NCBI GenBank assembly: GCA_018369555.1
Contig: JAGZCC010000038.1
Span: 1-20,311, forward strand
DNA length: 20,311 nt
Source of the DNA: Thomasclavelia spiroformis
GTDB lineage: Bacteria; Bacillota_I; Bacilli_A; Erysipelotrichales; Coprobacillaceae
Direction of reading: 5' to 3'
This document shows, in pieces, positions 1 to 7,707 of the stretch. Positions within the stretch are counted from its first letter, which is position 1, and every line of letters begins with the position of its first letter. A program made the position numbers and the translations under genes. The notes beneath the pieces were generated by a model. It ran no database searches. It was not told where the DNA came from and was given only the letters and a program-made list of their open reading frames with translations.

Positions 1-16
1 CCAGGTACCCCAGCCA
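1..16 (+). tRNA. tRNA-Gln, 3' end only (partial)
   Basis: The first 16 bases read as the 3' half of a T stem (ccagg), the 3' strand of an acceptor stem (taCCCCA), a G discriminator and an encoded CCA. The implied 5' acceptor strand TGGGGTA with discriminator G is characteristic of bacterial tRNA-Gln. The body and anticodon lie outside the window, so the identity rests on the acceptor stem alone. Only four bases separate it from the next tRNA, so they are probably one transcript. Confidence 0.75.
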
Positions 17-20
17 ATAT

Positions 21-96
21 GACCCGCTAGCTCAGCCGGTAGAGCATCTGACTTTTAATCAGAGGGTCAGGCGTTCGAATCGCCTGCGGGTCACCA
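21..96 (+). tRNA. tRNA-Lys (anticodon TTT)
   Basis: A 76-base cloverleaf with acceptor stem gacccgc/gcgggtc, D arm, anticodon stem tctga (47-51)/tcaga (59-63) around loop cttttaa with anticodon TTT at 54-56, T arm with gTTCGAAtc, and an encoded CCA at 94-96. The TTT anticodon reads AAA/AAG. It is part of the tandem tRNA cluster. Confidence 0.97.
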
Positions 97-153
97 TTTT
101 TAAAAAAAATATCTTGCATATATTAATTATTTATGTTAATATAATAGAGTAAT

Positions 154-227
154 GCGGGTGTAGTTCAATGGTAGAACTTCAGCCTTCCAAGCTGACTACG
201 TGGGTTCGATTCCCATCACCCGCTCCA
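154..227 (+). tRNA. tRNA-Gly (anticodon TCC)
   Basis: A 74-base cloverleaf with acceptor stem gcgggtg/caCCCGC, anticodon stem tcagc (179-183)/gctga (191-195) and loop cttccaa with anticodon TCC at 186-188, plus an encoded CCA at 225-227. The 57-base gap after tRNA-Lys contains a perfect TATAAT at 140-145, eight bases before the tRNA. The best -35-like sequence, TTGCAT at 114-119, is 20 bases away, so a separate promoter is possible but not convincing. It is probably the last tRNA of the cluster. Confidence 0.97.
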
Positions 228-238
228 ATAAAAAAAGC

Positions 239-276
239 AACTCATGGATTTAAAATATTCATGAGTTTTTATTTTA
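239..276 (+). terminator. Rho-independent terminator of the tRNA cluster
   Basis: AACTCATG at 239-246 pairs with CATGAGTT at 260-267, followed by a T-rich tail (266-275). It lies 11 bases after tRNA-Gly. An A run just upstream (231-236) would give a T tract on the other strand, so the hairpin may work in both directions. Confidence 0.75.
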
Positions 277-552
277 TATAAAATAACTTTTTTATTCTAT
301 ATATGTTTATTTTTACGTCATTAATAATTTCATTTTCTAAAATACCATCAAGATTAATAATAGATTTGACTAAATTAATATGATATTTATTATATACTAT
401 TTAAGTAATTACCAAAGTCATGATAAATATTTTTTAATAGCACATGAAGAAGTACTAGCCTTAGGATTTAGTTTATTCTCCTGCAACATATCATTTATTT
501 GATTCTTATAACCACAAAAACCTTTAACTAATTTTAATGATATAAACTTCAT
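269..552 (-). pseudogene. Possible decayed gene, family not recognised
   Basis: On the minus strand, an ATG at 552 opens 44 codons (to a TGA at 418-420), including GYKNQINDMLQENKLNP. Coding-like sequence continues in the other two frames: HDFGNYLNSI overlaps the stop near 395-425, and a third frame from 400 to a TAA at 269-271 carries YHINLVKSIINLDGILENEI. Read across two frame changes these join into a plausible C-terminal segment of roughly 95 residues. I do not recognise the family and see no strong ribosome site. The alternative is chance AT-rich sequence plus a small real ORF of 44 codons. The final stop lies inside the tRNA terminator tail. Confidence 0.35.
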
Positions 553-591
553 TTCTTTGAATTGATATTATCAAAATAAATTTATAATTTA

Positions 592-1518
592 TTAACTAAA
601 CAATATTCTTAAACTTTCCATAACATTTTCTCTATTTTTTTCAGATGACATTATTGTTATAAGTAAATTATTATCTCTATTTAAAATAATATATTGTCCA
701 TTAGAACCATTTCTAAATACATAGCCTTCTTTTGAAATAAAAGTATAATAACCAGCACCAAGCATAGGTAACGCTACTTTTGTTTTATATACTGATGATA
801 TTTCAAATTGTAATGAACACATCATATTAATCCAATTTTTAGATATTACCTGAGTGTCCTTATACACTCCATCATTTAGTAATAATTTTCCTATCTTATG
901 AAAATCTGAATGGTTTAAAAATAATCCAGTACAGCCAGGACAATATTTACCATAGTCATTCCATTGGTATTTTTTTATATCCAATTTTTTAAATATGTTT
1001 TCATTAATAAAATCAGATAACTTTATTTTAAATTTTTCTTGAAAAAATACTGATAATATAAATGGTTCAACATTGTTATAAACAAATTTTGTTCCTACTT
1101 GATAAGGAATATCAACATTTAATACATAATTTAAAATATTATTTATATCTAAATTCTTTTCTTTAATTTCTTTAGCAGTCATTATCATTTTTTTATAACC
1201 TGTTGTATGTGTTAATAAAGATCCAATATCCCATTTTTTTATTTTTTCAATATTTTTTTCATTTTTTATATCGACTAATGTTTTTAATATTGGATAAACT
1301 TTAGTATCTAATGTTAACATCTTTTTATCAATTGCAATACCAATTGCCATTGCAACTAATAATTTAGAACAACTTCTTAATTCATGTAACTTTTCTTCAT
1401 TATAAAAAAATTTATCAATCTTTCCATCATATTCTACAAATATACTGTCAATATTTAAACAATCTATTTTTTTATAAAGTATAGTTATATTATTTTTTAT
1501 AGCTTCAATATCTATCAT
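592..1518 (-). CDS. Serine hydrolase, beta-lactamase class C / PBP4*-like
   Basis: A 308-residue protein of the beta-lactamase (class C, AmpC-like) fold, which includes penicillin-binding proteins, DD-peptidases and esterases. Visible motifs are S49-C-S-K52, fitting the SxxK nucleophile motif; Y147-N-N149, fitting YxN; and a C-terminal RNGSNGQY near 269-276 in place of the usual HxG-type motif. LLTHTTGY at 101-108 is also typical of the family. There is no signal peptide or N-terminal membrane helix, so it should be cytoplasmic, which is unusual for an enzyme acting on peptidoglycan or beta-lactams. An esterase or amidase role is equally possible. The start is supported by AGGAGG six bases upstream. 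It stands alone, flanked by decayed sequence, and may be an acquired accessory gene. Confidence 0.85.
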   Translation of the reverse strand: MIDIEAIKNNITILYKKIDCLNIDSIFVEYDGKIDKFFYNEEKLHELRSCSKLLVAMAIGIAIDKKMLTLDTKVYPILKTLVDIKNEKNIEKIKKWDIGSLLTHTTGYKKMIMTAKEIKEKNLDINNILNYVLNVDIPYQVGTKFVYNNVEPFILSVFFQEKFKIKLSDFINENIFKKLDIKKYQWNDYGKYCPGCTGLFLNHSDFHKIGKLLLNDGVYKDTQVISKNWINMMCSLQFEISSVYKTKVALPMLGAGYYTFISKEGYVFRNGSNGQYIILNRDNNLLITIMSSEKNRENVMESLRILFS

Positions 1519-1620
1519 AACATCCTCCTATGATAGTTAAATCATACTATACTTTATAAAAATTTACTATATACAATTTTAATATAGGACGAACTATAAA
1601 ACACGATATAAATTTCAATA

Positions 1621-1995
1621 GAGAAACTTATCTCCATTTTTATGTTAAAATATTTTTACTTGACAACTTTCACTATTTTAAAAAGCTCAAACCTTATATC
1701 TCAATTAGCTAAAAAATATTATGCTATTAATAATAAAAAATATTTAAGTTATTATATAGAATAGTAATAATCAATAAAGAGAGACTACAAGATATTTGTA
1801 ATAGAACGGAAAAATTTTCTATTTTCAAACAATGTAAATAGAACTAAGGTAAGTGAAGCAACATAAAGTACTATTGAAAGTGCAAAAATGAATAGTCTAA
1901 AGCTATATAACTACATAGAATATATTCTAACGAAGACGGTAGGAAAAGAAATAACCGAAAGTTTATTGGAAGAAATCATATCATTGTCAAAGTAA
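1621..1995 (+). pseudogene. IS66-family transposase relic (C-terminal part)
   Basis: One plus-strand frame from about 1621 to the TAA at 1993-1995 reads like the C-terminal third of an IS66 transposase. Landmarks are a KSSNLISQLAKKYYAINNKK stretch (1681-1740), YIE followed by three consecutive stops (1762-1770) where the family has its conserved acidic segment, then FVIERKNFLFSN (1795-1833; family form FVIGRKNWLFSN), another stop at 1864-1866, then STIESAKMNSLKLYNYIEYI (family form SIVETAKANGLxPYxYLxYL) and a degenerate LLEEIISLSK end. The frame is kept but holds four stops, so it is dead. No N-terminal part, terminal inverted repeats or partner ORFs are visible. I infer an old insertion trimmed by deletion. 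Confidence 0.75.
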
Positions 1996-2013
1996 CTGCT
2001 AAAAACATTATAT

Positions 2014-2041
2014 AAAAAAGGCATAGCGATATGCCTTTTTA
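2014..2041. terminator. Bidirectional terminator-like hairpin
   Basis: AAAAAGGCATA, loop GCGA and TATGCCTTTTT form a perfect 11-bp stem with A/T runs on both sides, so it could terminate transcription from either side. It lies 18 bases after the IS66 relic and may have been the element's own 3' terminator or a host terminator next to the insertion. Confidence 0.7.
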
Positions 2042-2109
2042 TACACCAATAAAAAATAAGATATCCTGTTTTATTTTAATCTTATTATTTTATAAATATT
2101 TACAATAAA

Positions 2110-2250
2110 TCATAAATCAACATTCAAAACATGTTTAGTTGATTTAATATCTAATTTACTTTTTATAACTAGTGAAGTTCCATCCCCAGTTGCTATTTTT
2201 CCAAATCGACCCTTTAATACCCACTAATACATTCTTCACTCTTTTTTAAT
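2110..2250 (-). pseudogene. Possible decayed gene remnant, not recognised
   Basis: On the minus strand, a frame ending at the TGA in 2110-2112 reads GRFGKIATGDGTSLVIKSK and ends KHVLNVDL. Upstream that frame meets a stop at 2224-2226. A one-base shift within the GGG near 2212 joins it to KNVLVGIKG in the neighbouring frame. The composition is much more protein-like than the surrounding AT-rich DNA, which suggests the C-terminus of a dead gene. No family is assigned. The rest of 2041-2333 shows no other gene. Confidence 0.33.
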
Positions 2251-2333
2251 AATTAGTACAGCTGTTAATTAATTTTGGAAATATTTATAACAACTTCAAA
2301 CTTATTATATATTTTAATTTTATAAATATACTC

Positions 2334-2702
2334 CTAAACTAATTTTATAATCTCTGGTATAAAAATCATTAAACCAATGATTACAGCACCAATTGCCAGT
2401 ACAAGTACACCACCAGCTGCTGCATCTTTGGCTAATTTAGCTTTGGGGTGAAACTCAGGCATAACCATGTCTACAATTGCTTCGATGGCAGTATTGAATA
2501 ATTCACCCGACAATACCAAAGAAAATAAAATTATACATATTTTCCATTTAGAACTATTTAACTTTAAAATTATTCCTGCAATAATTACTAAAAGCATAAC
2601 TGTTACATGTATTTTCATATTTATTTGCGATTTAAAAGTTGCTTTTATTCCTTCAATTGCATATTTAAAGCTATTGATTCGTTTTATTATTTTTTTATTC
2701 AC
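2334..2702 (-). CDS. dgkA: Diacylglycerol/undecaprenol kinase, DgkA family
   Basis: A small integral membrane kinase of 122 residues, the usual size for this family. In Gram-positive bacteria the family mainly phosphorylates undecaprenol, feeding the lipid carrier of cell-wall synthesis. Visible are the family motif GELFNTAIEAIVD (about 66-78) with its conserved glutamates, KAKLAKDAAAGGV near 87-99, and three hydrophobic segments (about 33-48, 53-70, 98-116). I chose a GTG start at 2702 because the minus strand has a GGGGG ribosome site seven bases before it; a longer frame back to an ATG at 2753 lacks such a site and adds 17 atypical residues. It follows the CotS/YutH-like gene by 55 bases and is probably cotranscribed with it. 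Confidence 0.9.
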   Translation of the reverse strand: MNKKIIKRINSFKYAIEGIKATFKSQINMKIHVTVMLLVIIAGIILKLNSSKWKICIILFSLVLSGELFNTAIEAIVDMVMPEFHPKAKLAKDAAAGGVLVLAIGAVIIGLMIFIPEIIKLV

Positions 2703-2757
2703 ACATATTCCCCCTATATATAAAATATTACTAGTTAATGATCTTAAAATCAATATT

Positions 2758-3594
2758 TTATAGCCAAGGAATATAAGGAATATTTACGTAGTTACATAAC
2801 ATTTGATATGCTATCTTAATCATTCTTTTTTCGTTATCAATATTTTGATAAATATTTAGTAGTTTCTTTTTCATTAATGAATCATTACAATCTTCTTTAA
2901 TTACATTTTTAAAAAATATCTCCGGAAATAATAATCGAGCATATAAATAAATTAACTCATCATCTAATAATTTAGCATAATTTACATAGTCTTCTAACTG
3001 ACTGATTGTAATTAACTTATTTTTATATGCTGTAGATAAATCTTTAATTCTTGAAGCTAACACTAAATTATCAGGTGCACAGAGTATTTCATAGCAATCT
3101 TCAAATGCAAAATGCTCTACTCCCAACAGCAATTCTTTTCTTTTTATTTGATTTAATATATTTATTGCACATTCACCCATTCCTTGATAATAATATGATA
3201 AAACGATAAAATGTTCAAAATGATTGATTCTAGAAGCGTGATTTCCTATTTTATTTTTTGCTTCATCAAGAATTTTACACCAGCTTTCTTTTATTTTTAG
3301 AATATTTATTTTTTGATTTAAAGGTCTTAAAGATTGCATAATAAATTGTTCTAAATCATATTGTTCATTTTGATAAGTATAGAGAATGTAATTCATTGAT
3401 ATAGGACGATTAAAACAATTATAAACAACTTGAAATCCTATTAAATTTAATGCATGTATATATTCTTCATAATAATTAGTAAAATTATTTATTTGACACA
3501 AATAATATTGTTTACCTCGATAAGTAAAATAATCATTTTCACAATCTAAATAAATTTGATAAAAGCGCTGTAATATTTCTAATTTTGATACCAA
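2758..3594 (-). CDS. CotS/YutH-like kinase-fold protein, probably sporulation-linked
   Basis: A 278-residue soluble protein resembling the CotS/YutH group of spore-coat-associated proteins, which have an aminoglycoside-phosphotransferase-like fold. The resemblance lies in the C-terminal half: YYYQGMGECAIN (about 134-145), APDNLVLASRIKDLSTAY (173-190, where the family has a D...RD...EY pattern), ARLLFPEIFF (219-228) and the end IPYIPWL. The catalytic HxD segment expected of active kinases is not recognisable, so enzymatic activity is doubtful. Translation starts at a TTG, supported by GGGAGAGG ending seven bases upstream, and overlaps the end of yunB by 16 bases, suggesting translational coupling. 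That neighbour strengthens the sporulation assignment, which remains an inference from distant similarity. Confidence 0.72.
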   Translation of the reverse strand: MVSKLEILQRFYQIYLDCENDYFTYRGKQYYLCQINNFTNYYEEYIHALNLIGFQVVYNCFNRPISMNYILYTYQNEQYDLEQFIMQSLRPLNQKINILKIKESWCKILDEAKNKIGNHASRINHFEHFIVLSYYYQGMGECAINILNQIKRKELLLGVEHFAFEDCYEILCAPDNLVLASRIKDLSTAYKNKLITISQLEDYVNYAKLLDDELIYLYARLLFPEIFFKNVIKEDCNDSLMKKKLLNIYQNIDNEKRMIKIAYQMLCNYVNIPYIPWL

Positions 3595-4226
3595 TTTGGA
3601 ACCTCTCCCTCTATTATTTCCATAATTAAAGGATAATCATATGATTTGTTAAATTCTTCACCATAAAACGGTACTAAAACCATTAATTTAATTTTAACTA
3701 TTATATTTAAAGAAATCATTATGTGATTCACTCCATAGCTTTTTATTTCTTTATCTAAAGAAGATGTTATTGCTGATATCGATTTATATTTAATATTTAT
3801 CTTAGGACCAAAATCAGCTAAAAAAGGATTATTTGCAAGTATTCCTAAATGAACACTTGCAATAATTCCATTATTTTTACTTACTTCTTCTAATTTTAAT
3901 TGATAAATTGAATTATCTTTTTTTTTGTACTTTCCTGCTTCAATTGTATAAAAAATTTTTTCCAGCTCATCAACAATCTGAGCCCCAATATCTGAAGCAT
4001 AACTCGTATCAAAATTAATGCTTACTATTGTATCGCCACTGCGTTTTATATTTACTAACTTTTGGTGATCTACTTCAATAGGCAATTCTACATTATTTAT
4101 AATCATTTGACAAAAACGATTAATCTCTTTATCTGCAATCTTTTTTATTATTGGCGTAATTCTGCCACTTATAAAATATATAATTACGATAATTACTAAA
4201 ATAATTAATAGATATTTTCTCTTCAT
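3579..4226 (-). CDS. yunB: Sporulation protein YunB
   Basis: A 215-residue protein with one N-terminal membrane helix (about residues 4-20) and an extracytoplasmic domain. It matches YunB of Bacillus, a mother-cell sporulation protein under SigE whose biochemical role is unknown. Diagnostic segments are DFGPKINIKYKSISAITSSL (about 138-157) and, after SYGVNHIMISLNI, the C-terminal IEGEVPNWY. I chose the ATG at 4226, four bases after GGTGA, over the adjacent in-frame TTG at 4229. It is the first gene of the yunB, CotS/YutH-like, dgkA group. The upstream gap has a -10-like TATAAT on the minus strand but no clear sporulation-sigma site. Confidence 0.87.
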   Translation of the reverse strand: MKRKYLLIILVIIVIIYFISGRITPIIKKIADKEINRFCQMIINNVELPIEVDHQKLVNIKRSGDTIVSINFDTSYASDIGAQIVDELEKIFYTIEAGKYKKKDNSIYQLKLEEVSKNNGIIASVHLGILANNPFLADFGPKINIKYKSISAITSSLDKEIKSYGVNHIMISLNIIVKIKLMVLVPFYGEEFNKSYDYPLIMEIIEGEVPNWYQN

Positions 4227-4274
4227 CAAATCACCAATAAATTATATTCATTATACAAATAATTATTACATATT

Positions 4275-4303
4275 AAAAAAACTAGAAATTTATAAATTTC
4301 TAG
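4275..4303 (-). terminator. Terminator of the suf/cyclo-ligase/flippase transcript
   Basis: A perfect 22-base palindrome CTAGAAATTT-AT-AAATTTCTAG-type stem (4282-4303) is followed on the minus strand by seven Ts (A run at 4275-4281). It begins 9 bases after the flippase stop codon, so it should end that transcript and separate it from yunB. Confidence 0.8.
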
Positions 4304-4311
4304 CTTAATTA

Positions 4312-5721
4312 CTATCTTTTTTTAACAAACGATTTAACCATTGTGATAAAAATATCTCCCGAAATAAAATATGCATAACCCAATGCCAAAACTATATTCA
4401 AAACTAAAAGAATTTGATCATTACAATATGCTAAAAACGAAATAATAAGAATAACAATGATTGATAAAATCGTTAATCGTTTATTAATTCTTAAACGACA
4501 ATATTTTCTATTTAAATCAATAAAACGGTATCCCGCTAAAAATAAATTTGCAACTAAAGTTGAAAGAACTGCAGCTAAAACACCAATTACTTGAATTAAA
4601 ATTAAATTAATTACAATATTAATAATTGCTGCCATCGTTGTTGTAATCGACATATTCTTAGCACTTTTTTTAGCAACATAGATACTACCAAAAAACTGCG
4701 AAAAACAATAAAAATATGTAGCAATAATTAATATCGGTGTATAATTAAAAGCCGCATATAATGACTTATTTCGACACAAGATATTAAAAATAATCGGTGA
4801 AGTTGCAAGCAACAAAACCGTTCCTGCAGAAACAATACAAAATAACATCCTAAACATTCGATTATAATATTTCGAACTGTCAGGATCATTAACACTTCTT
4901 GTTGCTGAATCTGTCCACGCTAAATTGAATGCCGGATATAAGATATTAACAATTGAAGGAATTTTATTTGCTAAAGCGTATACTCCATTAGCATCAGCAC
5001 CTAAAAAAATTGAAATAATCCATCGATCTGATAATTGATTAATATACCAAGATACCGTATTAGGAATAAACGGCAAGGCATACCGTAACATTTTAGTAGC
5101 ATACTTAACTCTAAAATATTTAAAATTAAAATATTTAAAAATATTGCATACAAATAAGACATATATAAATCCTACAACATCAGCTAAAGTTAAAGCAATT
5201 AAGACCCCAATATAACCTGTTTTTAGCCATAGTAAGCAAATTGAAACAATAATAAAATTTACCACTACAACCAGCGCAGCTAAAATTGAATACTCTTTAT
5301 ATTTAGAAAAAGCTCGTAAAACAAATCTTGAAGTTGTCGCAATAATCTCAATCCAAATATATCCAATTACTAAAAACTTGTAACTTCCATTAAATAAATC
5401 AATTGGAGTAAATAAGCAAATAATTCCTACAATCAGCATCAATGAAAAAATCATTGCATATCCATTAGTAATTACACTTTTTTGTTCCTTTTCATTTTTA
5501 GCATCAACTAAAAACCTAAATAATGCTTGTTCTAACTGTAAAGTACATAAAGGTACAATAAATGATAATATTGTAGTTGTAACTAAATCTAATTGACCAA
5601 ATTGAGTATCTGTAGTAGAACTTGTAATAATTGGTGTAGTTAATAAATTTATTATTCTTGGTAAAAAAGTACCAATTGCCATAATCAATGTATTTTTGAC
5701 TACTGTTTTCTCTCTCGACAT
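4312..5721 (-). CDS. Oligosaccharide/polysaccharide flippase, Wzx-like (MOP superfamily)
   Basis: A 469-residue integral membrane protein with about 12-14 hydrophobic segments along its whole length, the size and pattern of polysaccharide-biosynthesis flippases. These translocate lipid-linked saccharides across the membrane. The N-terminus (KNTLIMAIGTFLPRIINLL, about 9-27) and the positively charged segment before AlPFIPNTVSWYINQLSDR (near 215-234) are typical of the family. The substrate cannot be deduced and no capsule cluster is adjacent. The start has AAGGTGA five bases upstream. It lies 43 bases after the cyclo-ligase gene with no terminator between; a TATAAT on the minus strand (5747-5752) could give it extra initiation, though its -35 is poor. 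Confidence 0.9.
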   Translation of the reverse strand: MSREKTVVKNTLIMAIGTFLPRIINLLTTPIITSSTTDTQFGQLDLVTTTILSFIVPLCTLQLEQALFRFLVDAKNEKEQKSVITNGYAMIFSLMLIVGIICLFTPIDLFNGSYKFLVIGYIWIEIIATTSRFVLRAFSKYKEYSILAALVVVVNFIIVSICLLWLKTGYIGVLIALTLADVVGFIYVLFVCNIFKYFNFKYFRVKYATKMLRYALPFIPNTVSWYINQLSDRWIISIFLGADANGVYALANKIPSIVNILYPAFNLAWTDSATRSVNDPDSSKYYNRMFRMLFCIVSAGTVLLLATSPIIFNILCRNKSLYAAFNYTPILIIATYFYCFSQFFGSIYVAKKSAKNMSITTTMAAIINIVINLILIQVIGVLAAVLSTLVANLFLAGYRFIDLNRKYCRLRINKRLTILSIIVILIISFLAYCNDQILLVLNIVLALGYAYFISGDIFITMVKSFVKKR

Positions 5722-5764
5722 AATTTCACCTTACTTTTCATACATCATTATAACAAAATTAATA

Positions 5765-6298
5765 TTATTTTTCATCAATAATTGTTTTAATTGGTATATC
5801 AAAAGATTCAACTGGTAGTGTTTCTATTTGTTGAAAACTAAATGCTAATCCAATCACTTTACCAAAATAATTTTTTAAATAACGATCATAGTAGCCCCCA
5901 CCATAACCTAAACGATTATGATTTGAATCAAAAGCTACTATTGGAACAATTAATAAATCAATATTTTCTTTATTAATAATTTTACCTTGATTCAAAGGTT
6001 CTAAAATACCAAAATTACCCTTTTTTAATTCATCTAAAGAATTTATTAAATAAAAATTCATTAAATGACCATCAGTTTTAGGAACACAAATACTCTTTTC
6101 ATTAACAATTTCTTTAATCAAAGAAATTGTATCAACTTCATTTTTAAACGATACATATACTCCAATTGTTTTTGCGTTAATAAAATCAGGATGCTGTTTT
6201 AATTTAGAAATAATAAGATTAGATTTAGTAGCATAATCTTCTCTACTTAAATCTAACCTTTTATTAATCATTTGTTTTCTTAATTCAATTTTATCCAA
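5765..6298 (-). CDS. 5-formyltetrahydrofolate cyclo-ligase (MTHFS)
   Basis: This enzyme converts 5-formyltetrahydrofolate to 5,10-methenyltetrahydrofolate using ATP, returning a storage or inhibitory folate to one-carbon metabolism. The ATP-binding family motif RLGYGGGYYDR is seen near 129-139, and the basic N-terminal helix IELRKQMINKR is typical. I prefer a TTG start at 6298 (177 residues): it puts the family's usual N-terminus first and has GGAG nine bases upstream. An in-frame TTG at 6319 would give 184 residues but has no ribosome site. With the chosen start it overlaps the end of sufB by 8 bases, so it is probably translated from the suf mRNA. Confidence 0.92.
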   Translation of the reverse strand: MDKIELRKQMINKRLDLSREDYATKSNLIISKLKQHPDFINAKTIGVYVSFKNEVDTISLIKEIVNEKSICVPKTDGHLMNFYLINSLDELKKGNFGILEPLNQGKIINKENIDLLIVPIVAFDSNHNRLGYGGGYYDRYLKNYFGKVIGLAFSFQQIETLPVESFDIPIKTIIDEK

Positions 6299-7697
6299 TT
6301 CCTTGATCTCCAAAATCAAGTTTAATTAACTGATTTAATTCAACAGCATATTCCATTGGTAATTCCCTTGCAAACGGCTCAATAAATCCCATAACAATCA
6401 TTTCCATCGCTTCTTTTTTAGTTAATCCACGAGACATCAAATAAAATAATTGTTCGTCTGAAACTTTTGAAACTGTCGCTTCATGTTCGATAATTGACTC
6501 ATTATTCATCATCCAATTAGTAGGAACCGTATCACTAGTAGAAATATCATCAAGAATTAAAGTATCACATTCAACCTTACTTTTAGCATTAATAGCATTT
6601 TTACCATGTTGTACCATACCACGATAATTTACCTTTCCACCGCGACGTGATACTGATTTTGAAATAATACTACTAGATGTGTTTGGTGCTAAATGTATCA
6701 TTTTTGATCCCGAATCCATGATTTGATTTTCTCTTGCCACAGCAATAGTTATACATGAACCTTTAGCTCCTTCTTCCATTAGCATACAAGTAGGGTATTT
6801 CATTGTTACCGCACTACCAATATTTCCATCAACCCACTCCATTGAGCCATTTTTAAATACCTTAGCTCTTTGAGTAACTAGATTTAAAATATTGTCAGAC
6901 CAGTTTTGGATTGTCGTATAACGACATTTAGCACCTTCTTTAACAACAATTTCTACAACTCCAGCATGCAAGGAATCCTTTGAATAATTAGGAGCTGTAC
7001 ACCCTTCTACATAATGAATTTCAGCACCTTTATCAACGATTATCAAAGTTCTTTCAAATTGTGCCATTTGTTCAGAATTAATTCTAAAATATGATTGTAA
7101 CGGTTTTTCTAATTTAACTCCAGGAGGAACATATATAAATGAACCACCTGACCAAACCGCACCATTTAATGCTGAAAATTTATTATCATTATATGGAATA
7201 ACAGTATCAAAATATTCTTTAAAAATTTCTGGATATTCTCTTAAACCACTATCAATATCTAAGAAAATTACTCCTTTTTCATTCACTTCTTTTAGCATAT
7301 TATGATAAACCACTTCTGATTCATATTGTGTACTAACACCTGATAAATATTTTTGTTCAGCTTCAGGAATCCCTAATTTATTAAATGTTTCTTTAATAGT
7401 TTCAGGAACCTCTTCCCATTTATTAGTTTGTTTATCACTAGGACGAATATAATACGTATATTCATCAAAATCAATTCTACTTAAATCAACACCCCAAGTT
7501 GGCATTGGTTTTTCCATAAAACAACGATATGCTTTTAAACGATATTCCAACATCCACTCTGGTTCATTTTTAATTTTAGATATTTCAGTAACAATTTCTT
7601 CATTAATTCCTTTAGGAGTTTTATAAACCGAAACATCGCCATCATTAAAACCATAGGCATATTCATGATCAAATAAATCATCTTTTATTTTAGCCAT
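6291..7697 (-). CDS. sufB: Fe-S cluster assembly scaffold SufB
   Basis: SufB is the core scaffold of the SUF machinery; with SufC and SufD it forms the cytoplasmic SufBC2D complex on which Fe-S clusters are built. The 468-residue protein has the full family length. Visible are the N-terminal NEPEWMLEYRLKAY (44-57), the beta-helix core with GGSFIYVPPGVKLEKPLQ (184-201), C377 in VECDTLILDD, which aligns with the Cys proposed as the nascent-cluster ligand, and IIEHEATVSKVSDEQLFYL (402-420). The ATG has AGGAGGG five bases upstream. It follows sufU by 10 bases and is the last suf gene. Confidence 0.98.
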   Translation of the reverse strand: MAKIKDDLFDHEYAYGFNDGDVSVYKTPKGINEEIVTEISKIKNEPEWMLEYRLKAYRCFMEKPMPTWGVDLSRIDFDEYTYYIRPSDKQTNKWEEVPETIKETFNKLGIPEAEQKYLSGVSTQYESEVVYHNMLKEVNEKGVIFLDIDSGLREYPEIFKEYFDTVIPYNDNKFSALNGAVWSGGSFIYVPPGVKLEKPLQSYFRINSEQMAQFERTLIIVDKGAEIHYVEGCTAPNYSKDSLHAGVVEIVVKEGAKCRYTTIQNWSDNILNLVTQRAKVFKNGSMEWVDGNIGSAVTMKYPTCMLMEEGAKGSCITIAVARENQIMDSGSKMIHLAPNTSSSIISKSVSRRGGKVNYRGMVQHGKNAINAKSKVECDTLILDDISTSDTVPTNWMMNNESIIEHEATVSKVSDEQLFYLMSRGLTKKEAMEMIVMGFIEPFARELPMEYAVELNQLIKLDFGDQGIG

Positions 7698-7707
7698 ATG
7701 TTCCCTC

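Noticed and set aside
2251..2333. Terminator after dgkA
   Set aside because: No stable hairpin followed by a T run was found on the minus strand in this gap.
2467..2763. 98-codon open frame on the plus strand opposite dgkA
   Set aside because: It is antisense to a clear DgkA protein, has no ribosome site and its product resembles no known family.
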